Counted from the stretch's first letter, positions 36,601 to 48,103 are shown. The stretch is DNA of 64,000 bases from Tamarix chinensis (GCA_030549775.1 CM060171.1:9111289-9175288), one strand, 5' to 3'. Numbers and translations are program-made. Notes: generated by a model not told the origin, from the letters alone.

Positions 36601-37178
36601 CTCCCATGATGGTTCCCAACTCATATTACCATTTATCCTAACATGCATGTCCTAGTGGGCCATAACATATTACATCATAAACATCATACATATAACTGTC
36701 ATGCTCATGTCACGGAAGCACATACAACATACCTCAATCTCCAAGCTGCGCTACACATAAGACAAGTTATACACAAATCATATAATACATGACATAGCAT
36801 GGCATACACAACATTCAACACATCCACGTCACACATAGCACAAGGCCATTAGCTTCGTCCTTACCTAAGGCGACGCCGGGCTTGGAGCACGCTCCTCTAA
36901 CTCCTTAGGGCTTTGGTCGGGGTTACCTATAAAAGGGGAAAATGCTAAGTATTAGTTTCCCTTATAATTACTATCAATCCTCATTCTAGTTTAAGGTTAG
37001 GGTTTTTATTACTAAAAATGGTTTTATACAAAAACTAGGGTTTTTACCTTAGAATTAGTATACTAAATATTAGTAGTCAAAATATAGTTATTTATGATAC
37101 TTATTGTTACACTTATTTTATTAAGCCCATTAGTTCCATTCTTATAATACTAGTGTTCACTAGTCATAGTAAAATAGT

Positions 37179-37179
37179 G

Positions 37180-37221
<42 letters not shown>
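37179..37221. repeat. (TAA)n microsatellite, 14 units
   Basis: A perfect TAA run within a longer TAA-rich stretch (37180-37690) of the minus LTR. Confidence 0.9.
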
Positions 37222-37222
<1 letters not shown>

Positions 37223-38342
37223 GACTACTAATAGTGATACTTATGTTTCAAGTAATAGAACTCTAGCGTTTTTAAGATTAAGTCTAATAATGGTGTTAGG
37301 TTTGAAATAATAATATTATAAGGTCACAATATTACAAGTAAACTATTCTTAAGGGTGATAATGATAATAGTAATAATACTAATAATGAGGATAATAATAG
37401 TAATAATAACCATAATAACCCTAGCAATAATAATAACAATAACAATAACCCAGTATGGTTAAGTATTAATAATAATAACCTTAGTAAGGTAATAGAAATA
37501 ATAATGATAAAATGTTAATACTAATAACAATAATACCAAAGTTAAGTATAATACCAGTTAGGGTTTAAAAGGGATGTTAGTAGTAGTAGAAAAATAAGAA
37601 CATTAATGATGGAGACCATAATAATGATAATAATAATAATAGTAATAGTAATGAAAGAAGTAATACTAATACTAATAATAATAATAATAATATTGGTAGA
37701 AAATAGTAGTAGTCATATAAAAGGGGGTATTAGGGTTTGGATGAGTGGAGAACCACCCAGGGTCAGTGGTGGTCCGGCGGCGGCGCGTGTCGGCGACGGC
37801 GGTGGCCGAGGGTGGTGGTTAGATGGGAGGAGAAAAGGAGGAGTTTGAGGTGGGGAAAGAAAGAGCAGGTGAAGGGGAGTGGAATGAGGGTGGTGGCGTG
37901 GCAAGGGATGGCGGCGCGCGGCGGCGACGGCGGAGGCCGAGGGTGGTGGAGAGAGGTGGAAGATGAGGGAGGAAGGAGGAGGGGGAGGTAGGGGAAGATG
38001 GAGGTATGGGAAGGTAGAGGGAGGTCTGCTGGGCATTTTGGAGGGTGGAGGAGGCTCTGGTGGCGGCTGGGCTGGCGGTGGAAGGCGGCGCAAGGGCTGC
38101 GAAGGCTGGAGGTGGCGGTTTCGGGATAGGAATCTTGCACGGCTAGGGCGGCACGTGCAGGGCAAGGGGAGGGGTGCTGGTAGTCTGGTTTCGTAGAGGG
38201 AAGTGCAGGGATGATAACAGTGGGCAGTGGCGGCGGCGGCGGTCACCAGTGACTGCGGAAAGCCCATCTTTTTGAGGCGGCGGAGAGGCAGGGTTTCGAG
38301 GTAAAAATTGAAAAGGGAGCTGATCGGGGCTGCCAATGGGGG

Positions 38343-38350
38343 TATTTATA
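38343..38350 (-). promoter_or_regulatory. TATA box of the minus solo LTR
   Basis: TATTTATA on the plus strand (TATAAATA on the sense strand), 850 bp from the LTR's 5' end at 39193, inside the G-rich U3 block. Confidence 0.65.
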
Positions 38351-39193
38351 GGCAATTGGAAGGGGAAAACGACAAGGGGAGAATGAGGCGTGCGGGGCAG
38401 GTGTACAGGTGGCCGGCCGATGGCAGGTGGTGCAGGTCCTGCCATGGCAGGTTAGGTCGGGAAGGGGGAGAAAGAGGAAAGAAGATGGGCACGTGGGGAG
38501 GGAGCTGCAGGGGCTGTTGGGGTCAAAAAGAGGAAAGAAAATGACAGGGAGGCAGGGGAGGACGGTCGGCGCTGGTGGCTGCCGGCGAAGATCGTGTTGC
38601 AGGTCGATTTGCAGGTCGGGGTGCAGGTCAGGGAAGAAGACAGGGCGGGGTGGACCGGTCGGTCCAGGGAAAAGAAAGAAAGGAGAGAGGGGGTGGTTCG
38701 GCCGGCTGGGCAACGGGCGACGAAGGCTGGCAGGCCTGGCGCGCGAGATGGGGGGGAGAAAGGAGATTTGGGCCGACGGGCTGGCCCAAACCGGGGGAAG
38801 AAGAAGAAGAAAAAAAAATAAAGGAGGAAGAAAGAAAAAGAAAAGAAAGGAGAAAAAGGAAAAAGGAAAAAGGAAATTGATAAAATGGTTGGGGATATTT
38901 GTTCTTTATTTATTTATATAATTAATTTAGATATTTAATTTTAATAATAATTATTTTAATTATAATAATTAAATCCATTTTTAAATTAGTTAGGCTATTT
39001 TGGATAAATTTCCTTAACCTCCATGCTAATTAGAAAAATACCCAAATTTTCTTCCAATTAAATTCTTTATTATTTTCCTCTTAATTTACCTTATTAATTC
39101 TCTAAATTTTAATAAATAAATTTATATAATTGATTTTCCTAATAATTGCTTATTTGGCCATAATTTCGTAAATTAGGATTTTGGGGTATCACA

Positions 39194-39684
39194 ATGAGTT
39201 CTTTCGCTCTTCAGGGGAACTATGGAGGGATCGCTTTTTGGTTTGGAAGGGTTGTCGCACTAAAAGGTACTCTTTCTTTTTGTGGCTTGCTCTTCAAAAC
39301 AAGCTGAACACTAGGGATCGACTTTCTTTCCTTGAAGGATCTCAGGTGTGTCCCATTTGTGGTTTGGAAAATGAATCCCATGAGCATCTATTTTTTTGTT
39401 GCCCTTTGGTAAACCAACTTTGGTCAAATGTCCGGATGTGGTTGGGGCTCTCAAGAGGCTGCAGCACTCTTGTTAGTTGTGCTAGAGTCCTGAGAAGATT
39501 GCGCAAAGATCACTTTTTCACTGCTAAGGTCTCTCGTATCGCTTTAGCAGCTACCATTTACTTAGTTTGGCGCGCTCGAAATGTAGCTATTTTTGAAGCA
39601 AAGAAGTTTGATGTACAAGGCCTAGCCCTCCAAATTAAAATCTTTGTGTATTGGTCTTTATATTTTGATGCTTCTTTAAGGTAG
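39194..39684 (+). pseudogene. LINE ORF2 part 2: zinc-binding RT domain and C-terminus
   Basis: It resumes the ORF2 frame at the LTR target site: FFRSSGELWRDRFLVWKG, then FLWLALQNKLNTRDRL and the metal-binding stretch CPICGLENESHEHLFFCC, then a W-R-A-R-N-V-A segment. This is the zinc-binding domain that follows RT in plant L1 ORF2 proteins. No stop occurs before the natural end near 39684. Removing the LTR and one ATGAG copy joins the halves in frame, so the LTR insertion alone did not shift it. Confidence 0.9.
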
Positions 39685-39814
39685 AACTCTTGTTCTTGGT
39701 GTTGGGTAGCTACCACCCTGTTTTGTTGGTAGTGAATTTTTGACCTGGGTATGCCCAGTGTATGTGTATATTTTCTTTTATAAGATTTACCTGTTACCCG
39801 ACAAATCTTCCATA

Positions 39815-41652
39815 AGGGAATAAACCCTAATTTTACAAGTAGACCAAAACTTCATCTATAGGGTTTTCCAAATTGCCAATTATAACACACTAATACAAAA
39901 TATTATTAAAAACACCATATCCCCAAATCATACCCAATCTCAAAATTTTCACATATAAAACAACGCTTTTGGATATTATTCCCAATTTAAGCCCTTTTCT
40001 CATCAAATCATATCTTATGCTATTAATAATTTATCAAGGTAATTCACAAAACATAAATATCATATTTTGGCCCATATAATACTTATACAACACCAAAGTT
40101 TAAGATTTGACTTAAAATTCCCTTAGTTCACCTAAACATCTCTACATTTATTGTTTTCATAACCTAGTCATCCTCATCCAAAACTTGATATATTAGATAT
40201 CAAATTATTTTAAAAACCTCAAGGAACATAATGGTGTACTTATTTCCCAAAAAACTCATAAGAATACCATTTTACTCTTAAGGTTGCGACTTCCCCCATA
40301 GTTTACAAATTCTACAAATCTCTAAATCTTACGAATTTTACACCTAATCACCTTTACATAATTAAAATATAAAAAATATAATTTAATAAAATTATAACAA
40401 TCCATAACACCTCAAAGGACACATTACCGAGACTACCCCAAGGCCTAAAACCCCCCAAATTTTGATTTGCAACATATTTTATCAAGCACCATACTTAGTC
40501 ATAATTTAACCTACTCAACCAAAGACTTAAAAATATAACATAATATACTATCATGCTTAGAATTTTATCACAAAGCCGAGTAATGCCAAAAAAAAAAATA
40601 AATAGTAACTTCTCATAAAGTCACAATCTTATTAAATCATGCACTTTACCCTATAATACATGTATATAGATAAAAGTAAAACCTACACATGCTTTATAAC
40701 ATGAAGTACAAAAATTATAGAAATCATCATATAAGCTATAATAAGCCCTAATATAGAGATATATATTCCTTATCAAATATAATCTACTCGCTATGCATAA
40801 AATACTCCTAAAATCCTTATTGGGCTCAACACTAAGAAAGGCAGCAAAAAACAACACCAACTAAGAGCAAGAAGAGAGGATAAAGGAAAGAGAAGTTTAA
40901 GAATTTGACTAAGTGTAAAAAGGATAAACTAAAAGGGTAAAGCTATTATGACTACTAGAAATGGGTAAAAGAGAGGGACAGAAGAGATAAGTTATATAGG
41001 AGGTTAATTACAAGCAAGATGAGTGATGTGAGTAATCAACATTGGTGAGAGGGCATAAAAGAGTTGGTGGATGGAGATGGAGGTGATTATGGTTAGATTT
41101 TTGGTTGAATGAGAAGAGACCATGTGGGATATGATAATGGGGTGTAACAAGATCATAAGTTTGAAGCTCTCATGTCCAAGAAAGTCAACAATAATAAAAA
41201 ATATTTTGTGTGAGGTGGAAAGTTCAATAAATGGTTAACAATGGAAAAATAATTAAATAACTCTAAAAATTATGAAAATTTAGGGAAGGGTGAGGAGTTA
41301 ATGTAGAAACCTTAATATATAAAAATATTAGACATAAAATTTGATTTGAGGTAAAAAAAAATAAAATCTAGAATAATGAAAACCATCCAACTCCTATTGA
41401 CCGAAAGTGGTCAGTAGTCAACCAATTGAGGCCTTAGATGATAATGTTTGGAGCTTTGCTCGCTGATCAACCAAAGGTAATACTTGATCGATTGTTGGTC
41501 AGCTAAATTGAAAAATAGGGTTTGAAAGGGTAAGCATGTAAAATGAAGGTTTGAAAGGTATGAATAAAGTTCAGACAAGATTTAGGGGTTAGATAAGTGA
41601 TTATAAGACTAATCACCTAGGAATTAGGGTTAGAAAATATTGAGGCATTACA
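39815..41652 (-). other. Right part of the subfamily B LTR after the LINE
   Basis: AT-rich sequence with AAACCCTAATT-like words, then a purine-rich block (40860-41120), an internal GGGGTGTAACA string at 41146-41156, palindromic CCAATTGAGG / TTGATCGATTG motifs (41400-41510) and the terminus at 41652. The same order is seen at 20160-21133. No gene is seen. Confidence 0.45.
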
Positions 41653-42913
41653 ATAATTTTCCTCTATATTTATGCATGTAATAAAATTAAACTATGTTAT
41701 CACTGATAGTTTATGGGCCACATCAGATGGGTCATTTTAGATGTTTATTTAGAGGTGGCCGGACGACGACGTAAGGGGCGATTGCAGGAGGCTTGGTGGT
41801 AAGGGGAAAAATGGGGAGAAAAAGGAAGAGGAGGATAAGGGAGGAAGTGCAGGGGCTCAAAGGGGCGGCGTGGTGGTGCAGGGAAGTGGGGGACGGTAGC
41901 AGGAGGCGGCGCAGGGGCTGGTTGCGGTGGTTGGAATGGCGGTTGGCGGCGGCGTGGAGAGAAAACAGGAAAAAAAATAGGGAAGAAGGAAGGAGAGAAG
42001 AGGGAGCTCGGGGAAGGAGAAGGGCTCGAAAATATGGGGAATGAAGGGCTGGGGAGATGAAGAAAAATAAGAGGGAGAAGAGAGGGGGCAGGTATCTAGT
42101 CGACGAGCGTACGCAGGTGGCAGGTGGTGGTCGGTTGGCAAGGGAAAGAGAGGGAAGAAGAAGGAAAGGGGGAGAGCATGAGAGTTGTGGTCCAAGAGCC
42201 AGTTTGGCTCGAAAAAGGAAAGAAAATGACGGGGGAAGAGAGAGAGGGAGAGGGAGGTAGGTGGTGGCAGCTGTAGGGCGGTGGTCGGGCGTGTACAGGT
42301 TGTCGGGCATGGTGGCGATGAAAAAGGAAGAAGAAGAAGGAAGAAGCCGGCCGGTCGAAGGGAAAGGAAATAAGGCTGAACTGGCCGATCAGGGGAGGAA
42401 AGGAAAAGTGGGCTGCGATGGCCGGGCGAGGGGAAGAAGGCAGGGATGGGAAGGGAGGGAGAGATGGGCCGAGGCCCAATGCGCAGGGGAGGGACAGCGG
42501 ACAGGTCAGGCCGGGCGGCCCAAGGGAGGGGAAAAAGGGAAAAAGAAGAGAAGAAAAGGAAAAAGGGTAAAAAGGGAAATGGAAAAATAGGGAAAATAAA
42601 GTAAATTAATTTATAAAATCATAAAATGTAATATTCTTGATAAATTATTTAATTTAATAATTTAATTCATTATAATTTAATATATTAGTTTAAAAGGATA
42701 AAGTTAGTAATTGATTAGTTTGGAAAAATTATTTAAATAAAAATAATATGATAATTAGCAAAATATTTATTTTTAATTTATGAATTACTCTTATCCAAAT
42801 TTACATACTCTAACATCCATAAAATAATTAAAATAAATAATTTTAAAAGCTAATTTAATTTCAAATAAGAGTTATTTATTAAATATAGGTTTTCGAAATT
42901 TTTGGGGGATCAC
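41653..42913 (-). mobile_element. U3-side fragment of a minus LTR
   Basis: A G-rich block (41745-42540), G/A tract and AT-rich end, finishing TTGGGGGATCACA at 42913, match the U3 end of other minus LTRs. The remainder of this LTR is not adjacent. ORFs in 41732-42590 on both strands are compositional. Confidence 0.6.
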
Positions 42914-44489
42914 ATGTTGAGCTCGGGATCCCCCACTATTATAGCCGGTGGACCAGAAACATACAAGGCATAACGCTCTTGACCACTATTATTCGTTGGT
43001 AGATCGGTCTGGGCCCGGCTCAACAATCTTTCTCTTTAAATGGTTAGTATCTTATTCATGTCTTATTCGATAAATATTTCGACCTTTGACATGCATGACC
43101 TTTGGACTACCCGCTCACGCAATCCGTCTACTCCTATTCTCCTGAAAGGGCTTGTCCCATATCTTGGGACTTCTGCGCCTCCTAATACATCCAAACATCA
43201 TTTCCCTCTTCTCCCCACTTACCACGAATATCCAGCTCCTAAGTGTGTGGGTCGAGGCCCACTTTCCCATACTTCTAAGTCAACTCACTATCGCCCTATA
43301 GGATTTTCCTCCTAGAAACCCTAATTTGGCCTATATACCCCAACCTTCCTCTATCCTACACAACTCATGCTCCTCTACCCTAACTCATCACCTCACTTAG
43401 ATTCAACCCTAAGCATCCCTCTTTACTTCCCATTCTCACATGTGACCACAAAACCCTAGTTGGTCACCCCAAACCCTAGCACCTCTCTTTTCTCATATAA
43501 TATTCCCCCATCACTCTCACTTATCATTCCCTCTTCCACATGACACACACACAGCCTCCATGTGACATCCTTCCACTCTTACACCATATTCCAATTCTCT
43601 CCATTATTTCTCCCTTCCACAATTCTTCCACTTATGGTTTTCCTCCCAAACCCTAGCCAAGCTACCCATGCACCCTTATACCAACCCACGCACTATTTTT
43701 CTCCTATGGACTCCAATCACCCCAATAACTTTTCCCTCACCTTACTTAAACCGCAAGTCAACTTTTCTTAGATAAGGATCATCCCCATGAGAACACCATC
43801 CATCCCATGCAAACCCTAGATTTCCCATGCAAGATTCACTTCACTCTCTTATTTTGTCCATATTATTCTTTTATTTATCCACCCATAAGTCATGAGATCC
43901 ATAGGTCATTCTTACTTCCCTCCTAGTCTACTCATTTCCCTCTTTCCCTTTTCATCCTTTCACCATCACACCATATCATTAAAGCATCCTAGCATGCATG
44001 TCCTAAAGGGCCACATCACATAAGCACCGTAAGCACAACATACATATCATTTTACGCATGCTATAAGGAGAACACATAAACGTACCTTAGCTCCGTGCTG
44101 CGCTACAAGTAAGCGGTCATAATCACATAAGGTACACAAACATATCATAACACATGGAATACAAGGCACATAACACACATAATAGGCCTTAACTACAACC
44201 TTACCTAAAATGACACTAGGCTTAGAGCACGCTCCTACGTCTTTTTAGGGTTTGGACTTGGGTCACCTATAAGAGGGAAATACTAGGGTTAACTTTCCTC
44301 TTTCCAACATTTTCATTATTTTCTACTTTACCTTCATCATAACCTAGTATTAGGGTTATTATTAATAATAATAGCTTGATTAGTAAAAATACGGGTATTA
44401 TTCTTAAAGTAGCTAATCATGCTATTATTAGTCAAAATAGGTTTAGGTAGTTATTTTGGTCCATGTTAAGGTATTATTAGCAATATTGA

Positions 44490-44743
44490 AAATACTAAAG
44501 ATAATAATAATAATAATAATACTAGTAATATTAAAAATAGTAATGATAATGATAATAATAATAACAATAACATAATAATAATAGCATAATAATAATAATA
44601 ATAATAATACTGATAGTAATAATATTAATAGTGATAATGATAATAATAATAATAATAATAATAGCAATAATAATAATAATAATAATAATAATAGTTCGAA
44701 TAACCCTAATAATAATAATAGTAGTAATAACAGTGCTAGTAAT

Positions 44744-44775
<32 letters not shown>

Positions 44776-44780
44776 GATTG

Positions 44781-44830
<50 letters not shown>
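44490..44830. repeat. (TAA)n-rich region
   Basis: Mostly TAA triplets with scattered substitutions. It opens poly-Ile and poly-Leu frames on both strands; not genes. Confidence 0.85.
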
Positions 44831-44835
<5 letters not shown>

Positions 44836-45444
44836 CACTAATAAAATAAAATAACAATTACATTAATTATATTTAAGGGTTAGGAAGGTTAGGGCATAAC
44901 CTAGTGGGGGTGGCAACTAGGCGGCGGCGGCGGTGGTGGAGGAAGTAGGGGTTGGAGAGGTGGCTTTTTAGGCTAGAAGAGGGAGAGTGAGATGGGGGGT
45001 TGTGGTGGATTCTCTAGGTTGAGAGGGTTGGAGTGGTGGTGGTGGGGTAACAAAGGTGGTGGCGCAGGTGGTGGTTTTTGTGGTGACCAAGGGTGGTGGA
45101 GAAGGAGGAAGGGTGAAGGAGAGGGAGGCAGGGAGAAAGGAAGGTAGGGGGAGGTAGGGTAGGCCCTGCCGAGTAGTTTGGGTGGTAGGAGAGGCGGTGG
45201 TTACGGCGGAGAAGGTAGCGCACGGCGGTGAGAGGGGCGGCGTTGGGTGCAAAGTGGCAGATTGGGTAGCCTACTTTACACGGCTGGGGTGGCTCGTGTA
45301 GCGGGAATTAGGGGTGGTGAGTGGTATGGTTTTGGGCAGTGTTTCGGGCAGCGACGATAGGGACGACGTCTGAAGCGGCGGTGGCACAAGGAAGGCTGAA
45401 ATTCCTAGGCAGGAGAAAGAGGGCCAAATGGGGATTGGTTGGGA

Positions 45445-45452
45445 TATTTATA
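45445..45452 (-). promoter_or_regulatory. TATA box of a minus LTR
   Basis: TATTTATA (sense TATAAATA) in 'gggatatttataggccattg', nearly the same context as at 38343. Confidence 0.65.
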
Positions 45453-46276
45453 GGCCATTGGAGGGAGGATAAGACAAAGGGGAAGAGGATAAGGGGGCAG
45501 GTGTGGTAGAGCTCGTCGGCCGGCGGTGGCAGGCCGGTACAAGCCTGCGATTCTGTAGGGTTGGTTGGGTCGTGGAGGAGAAAAAGGAAAGGGAAGGAGG
45601 CACGCATGAGGGTAGGTGTAGGTAGGTCGGGGTTGGAATTAGTAAGGAAAGGGAAGGGGAAGAGAAGGGAGGTGGTAGGCTGGCGGTACGGTGGCTGGGC
45701 AGGTCAGGGTGCAGAGTTGTAGGTCGCCTGCAATGCGTGGGAGGGGAGGAAGAAGAAGGAGGGGGTTAGCTGGCCGGTCTGGGGGAAAAGAAAAGAAAGA
45801 AAAAGGGAGGGTGAACTGGCGGGTGAGGGGAAGAAAAAAAAAAGAAAGGCGGGATGGACCGCACGGGGGAGAGAAGAAAGGGAGAAGAGTTGGGCCACGA
45901 GGGTGTAGGCCCAATCCGGGGGAGAAGGAAGAATAAGGTAAAGGAGAAAGGAGGGAAAAGAAAAGAAAAGGGAAAAAGTAAGGAAAAAGGTAAAAAGGAA
46001 AAATAGATTGGTTGGGGAATTTAGAATATTTCAAAGCAATAAAAATAATAATTAAATTCCTTTTTATATAAATTTAGTATATTTTGGGTAATTTTTCCTA
46101 ATTTCTATTTTGATTAGCAAAATACCCAAATCTTCCCTAATTAAATTCTTTATTATTTTCCTCTTGATTTTGCCTTAAAGACTCCCCATATTTTAAATAA
46201 AATAGTATATTTAATTAATTTCCCTAATAAATTCCTATTTTAACATAATTTTCTAAATTAGGATTTTGGGGTATTT

Positions 46277-47597
46277 CAATTCCATATTTTTTTTTCGAGA
46301 AGTAGAAATAGTATTAATAAGAGAAAATGAAGTTACAACCGTGCATTAGACGCAATGACATCTAACAAACCTAGCCACTGCCCAAAGTCACCAGAAAGCG
46401 AAGAGTTAACAAAAATACTAGAAACTTGCAAGAGAATACATTGTAATAGAACACCTAATGATCTAGACTTGTGCTAAAAAATTCTGAGATTGCGTTCATG
46501 CCAAATTGTAGCTATATAAGCATTAAATAGAGAACCCAACAGATACTTCTTCTTAGGCGCCTGCCGTGTTCTTGTGATCAAAGACTTAATCTCTTGATCC
46601 CACCCTATAATAGGATCACTCCTGCCAATCAATCTTCTAATTTTCTGCCAGATGAGAGCTGTAACAGGACAAAATAAGAAAAAAAGATCTCTAGTCTCCT
46701 CCTGTTGCTGACAAAAAATACATAAGGTGTCCAATACCATGCCCATCTCCTTAAGTCGTGCTCTAGTCAATAGTCTATTTCTGCAGGCAAGCCAAACCAT
46801 GAATTGTACTCTAGGAATAGTACCTGGTCTCCAGATTAACTTAGCCCACCCACATTTAGCTTGGTGTATTCTGAGCACCTTATATGCTGAACGAATGGTA
46901 TACTCCCTCTGCTTGGCTAGACAATCCATAATAAACTCCTTCACTGTACCTCTGCTCTGAAGAATTTTGAGAAAAAGCCAAGAATTGTAAGATGAAGTCG
47001 AACACTCCCACAAAGTACCTTGCTTGATGTACACTGAATGAACCCACTTAACCCACAAAGTATCCTTTTTACTAGCTATATTCCATAACAGCTTGCCCAA
47101 AGCACAAACATTCCATAGCTGTAGGTCTAAAAAACCAAGTCCTCCTTCCTGCTTTGGTGAACACAGAGCCTCCCAAGCCACTAGAGAGTGCTTCCTGGTA
47201 CTCAATTTGCCGGACCACAGGAATGTTCTACACAGACTAATAAAACAGTGCAAAACTTTCTTGGGCAGAAGAATAACTTGACTAAAGTAAAGTTGAATGC
47301 CATAAAGCACAGATTTTATAAGCTGAACTCTCCCAGCATAAGACAGAAATAAATTACTCCAATGCCTCAGTCTAGCTGTCATCTTTTCCAAAAGTGGCTG
47401 TAGGTGAGCAGAGGATAACCTTGCAGAAGATAATGGTAAGCCCAAATATGTAATAGGAAAAGTACCTGCAGGGTAGCCAAGTAGAGCCAGAATACTGTGC
47501 TGGGTTTCTAAAGAAACTCCGCCAAAGAATACAGCACATTTTGTAGGATTTACCATAAGCCCTGAGACTGCAGCAAAATGGTGCAATTCCATATTTT
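46277..47597 (-). mobile_element. Short 5'-truncated L1-type LINE
   Basis: A 14-bp direct repeat CAATTCCATATTTT bounds it (46277-46290 and 47584-47597). On the minus strand it ends in a short A-run after TTCTCGA, the expected 3' end of target-primed insertion. Only the RT C-terminal half and what follows are present. It inserted exactly at the terminus of the minus LTR that ends at 46278. Confidence 0.85.
46474..47592 (-). CDS. LINE ORF2 C-terminal part (RT thumb and zinc-binding domain), open
   Basis: A 372-residue frame is open to its natural stop. It begins within RT (after the FADD box): HHFAAVSGLMVNPTKC, then YLGLPLSS, LSYAGRVQLIKSVLYG, FLWSGK and GGLGFLDLQLWN, the usual order of the plant L1 thumb region. 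It ends with a zinc-binding domain (CIFCQQQEETRDLFFLFCP) and a W-H-E-R-N motif near the C-terminus. The first few residues come from target DNA, so the Met is not a real start. The protein cannot act without the endonuclease and RT fingers/palm. Lack of stops in over 1.1 kb suggests a recent insertion relative to its surroundings. It is a different LINE lineage from 32669-39802. Confidence 0.85.
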   Translation of the reverse strand: MELHHFAAVSGLMVNPTKCAVFFGGVSLETQHSILALLGYPAGTFPITYLGLPLSSARLSSAHLQPLLEKMTARLRHWSNLFLSYAGRVQLIKSVLYGIQLYFSQVILLPKKVLHCFISLCRTFLWSGKLSTRKHSLVAWEALCSPKQEGGLGFLDLQLWNVCALGKLLWNIASKKDTLWVKWVHSVYIKQGTLWECSTSSYNSWLFLKILQSRGTVKEFIMDCLAKQREYTIRSAYKVLRIHQAKCGWAKLIWRPGTIPRVQFMVWLACRNRLLTRARLKEMGMVLDTLCIFCQQQEETRDLFFLFCPVTALIWQKIRRLIGRSDPIIGWDQEIKSLITRTRQAPKKKYLLGSLFNAYIATIWHERNLRIF

Positions 47598-48100
47598 ATG
47601 TATTAGCATGCTTTTTTGTATTCTTTTGCTTCAATATATTATGTATGCCTTATATGAATGAATTTTATATGCTTTTAGTAGAGTTAGTTTACTCAACATA
47701 CTCGTTGTACTGATTCTATTATTGTTGCTCATTTTTTCTAATGTTTTAGTGGAAGCTATCATCGACGGGGATGTTGTTGATTTTAAAGAGGTTGCATGAA
47801 GTGTTGGGGTTTGAGTAGGGGTATAAAGTACAACTTCTCGGTGTTGTTTTTGGTACCCGCATATGGATATTCTTCTACCTTGATTTTATACCTCTTGTCT
47901 TTGTAGTTTTTATCTTTTTCTATCTCTTCCTCTTCATTATGTCCATTATGTTGTTTTGTGTAGACTTTTTTCCTCGCATTTCGTATAAGAAAGGCAAGTG
48001 AGTCGGACTTATATAGAATGTGGTGGTAACACCCATGTATTTTCTTTTACTTCAGTAATTTAAAATTAAATTTTTTAGTTCATAAAATTGGGGTGTTATA
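47598..48100 (+). mobile_element. 3' part of a 5' LTR, Tekay-type element
   Basis: It contains the family's LTR-end order: 'tactcaacatactcgttgta', a GCTCATTTTT piece, 'ttggtacccgcatatggata' and 'ggtggtaacaccc'. It ends GGGGTGTTATA at 48100, directly followed by a PBS. Its left part is missing or replaced by the minus LTR at 42914-46278. Confidence 0.65.
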
Positions 48101-48103
48101 AAT

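Larger units (their letters stand above)
34630..39193 (-). mobile_element. Minus solo LTR (4.56 kb) inside the LINE
   Basis: It starts TGTAACACCCCCAAATTTAC and ends TTGGGGTATCACA, with a perfect 5-bp target duplication ATGAG on both sides (34625-34629 and 39194-39198). It is one of the best-preserved copies here. In plus-strand order: conserved 'cttagtaccagaccggttc' end, hairpin (35093-35113), palindrome arrays, AAACCCTAAT minisatellite, (TAA)n, G-rich U3 with the TATA at 38343, G/A tract, AT-rich end. No gag-pol is present. The GC-rich U3 opens long ORFs on both strands (37713-38921), which I regard as compositional. Confidence 0.9.
32669..39802 (+). mobile_element. 5'-truncated L1-type LINE, split by a solo LTR
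   Basis: A 12-bp target duplication AAATCTTCCATA flanks it (32657-32668 and 39803-39814). Its coding strand holds most of ORF2 after the endonuclease. The LTR at 34630-39193 is inserted in the ORF. The 3' UTR runs about 39685-39802 and ends '...cctgttacccgac' next to an AAA that belongs to the duplication, so no separate poly(A) tail is visible. Net LINE length is about 2.57 kb. Confidence 0.85.
30642..41652 (-). mobile_element. Minus LTR of subfamily B, carrying a LINE
   Basis: It starts TGTAAGACCCTAAATTTTAC at 30642 and is read to GAGGCATTACA at 41652. The hairpin TCAATAC-TTGT-GTATTGA (31097-31114) lies at the position expected in this family. The LINE 32669-39802 splits it; net length is about 3.85 kb. 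Flanks attca and ataat do not match, so either the right end is wrong or the element has been rearranged. Palindromic CCAATTGA-type motifs near 41400-41510 link it to 17777-30122. The part 31660-32650 is not clearly LTR-like. Confidence 0.45.
42914..46278 (-). mobile_element. Minus LTR lacking its first ~0.9 kb
   Basis: It begins TGTTGAGCTCGGGATCCCCC, which matches an internal position of the LTR 34630-39193 (near 35500), not an LTR end. From there the order is normal: array (42930-43020), AAACCCTA-rich sequence, conserved 'taggcttagagcacgctcct', (TAA)n, G-rich U3 with TATA at 45445, G/A tract and AT-rich end to GGGGTATTTCA at 46278. Confidence 0.7.

Noticed and set aside
37713..38921. Long GC-rich ORFs on both strands (up to 207 codons)
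   Set aside because: They lie in the G-rich U3 block of a solo LTR, with Pro/Arg/Gly-rich low-complexity translations. Equivalent blocks at 23719, 24508, 41732, 45308 and 52583 encode unrelated peptides, so the openness is compositional.
41146..41156. Internal GGGGTGTAACA as the right end of the LTR 30642
   Set aside because: The sequence beyond it (to 41652) continues the order seen at 20880-21133 of the related LTR, and the following bases do not match the left flank.
44443..44857. Poly-Leu and poly-Ile ORFs that look like membrane proteins
   Set aside because: Direct translation of a (TAA)n/(TTA)n region; no real gene.
30637..46283. Target duplication attca/attcc linking 30642 to the LTR end at 46278
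   Set aside because: Four of five bases match, but both stretches contain the same LTR section (array and hairpin side), so they cannot be two ends of one LTR.
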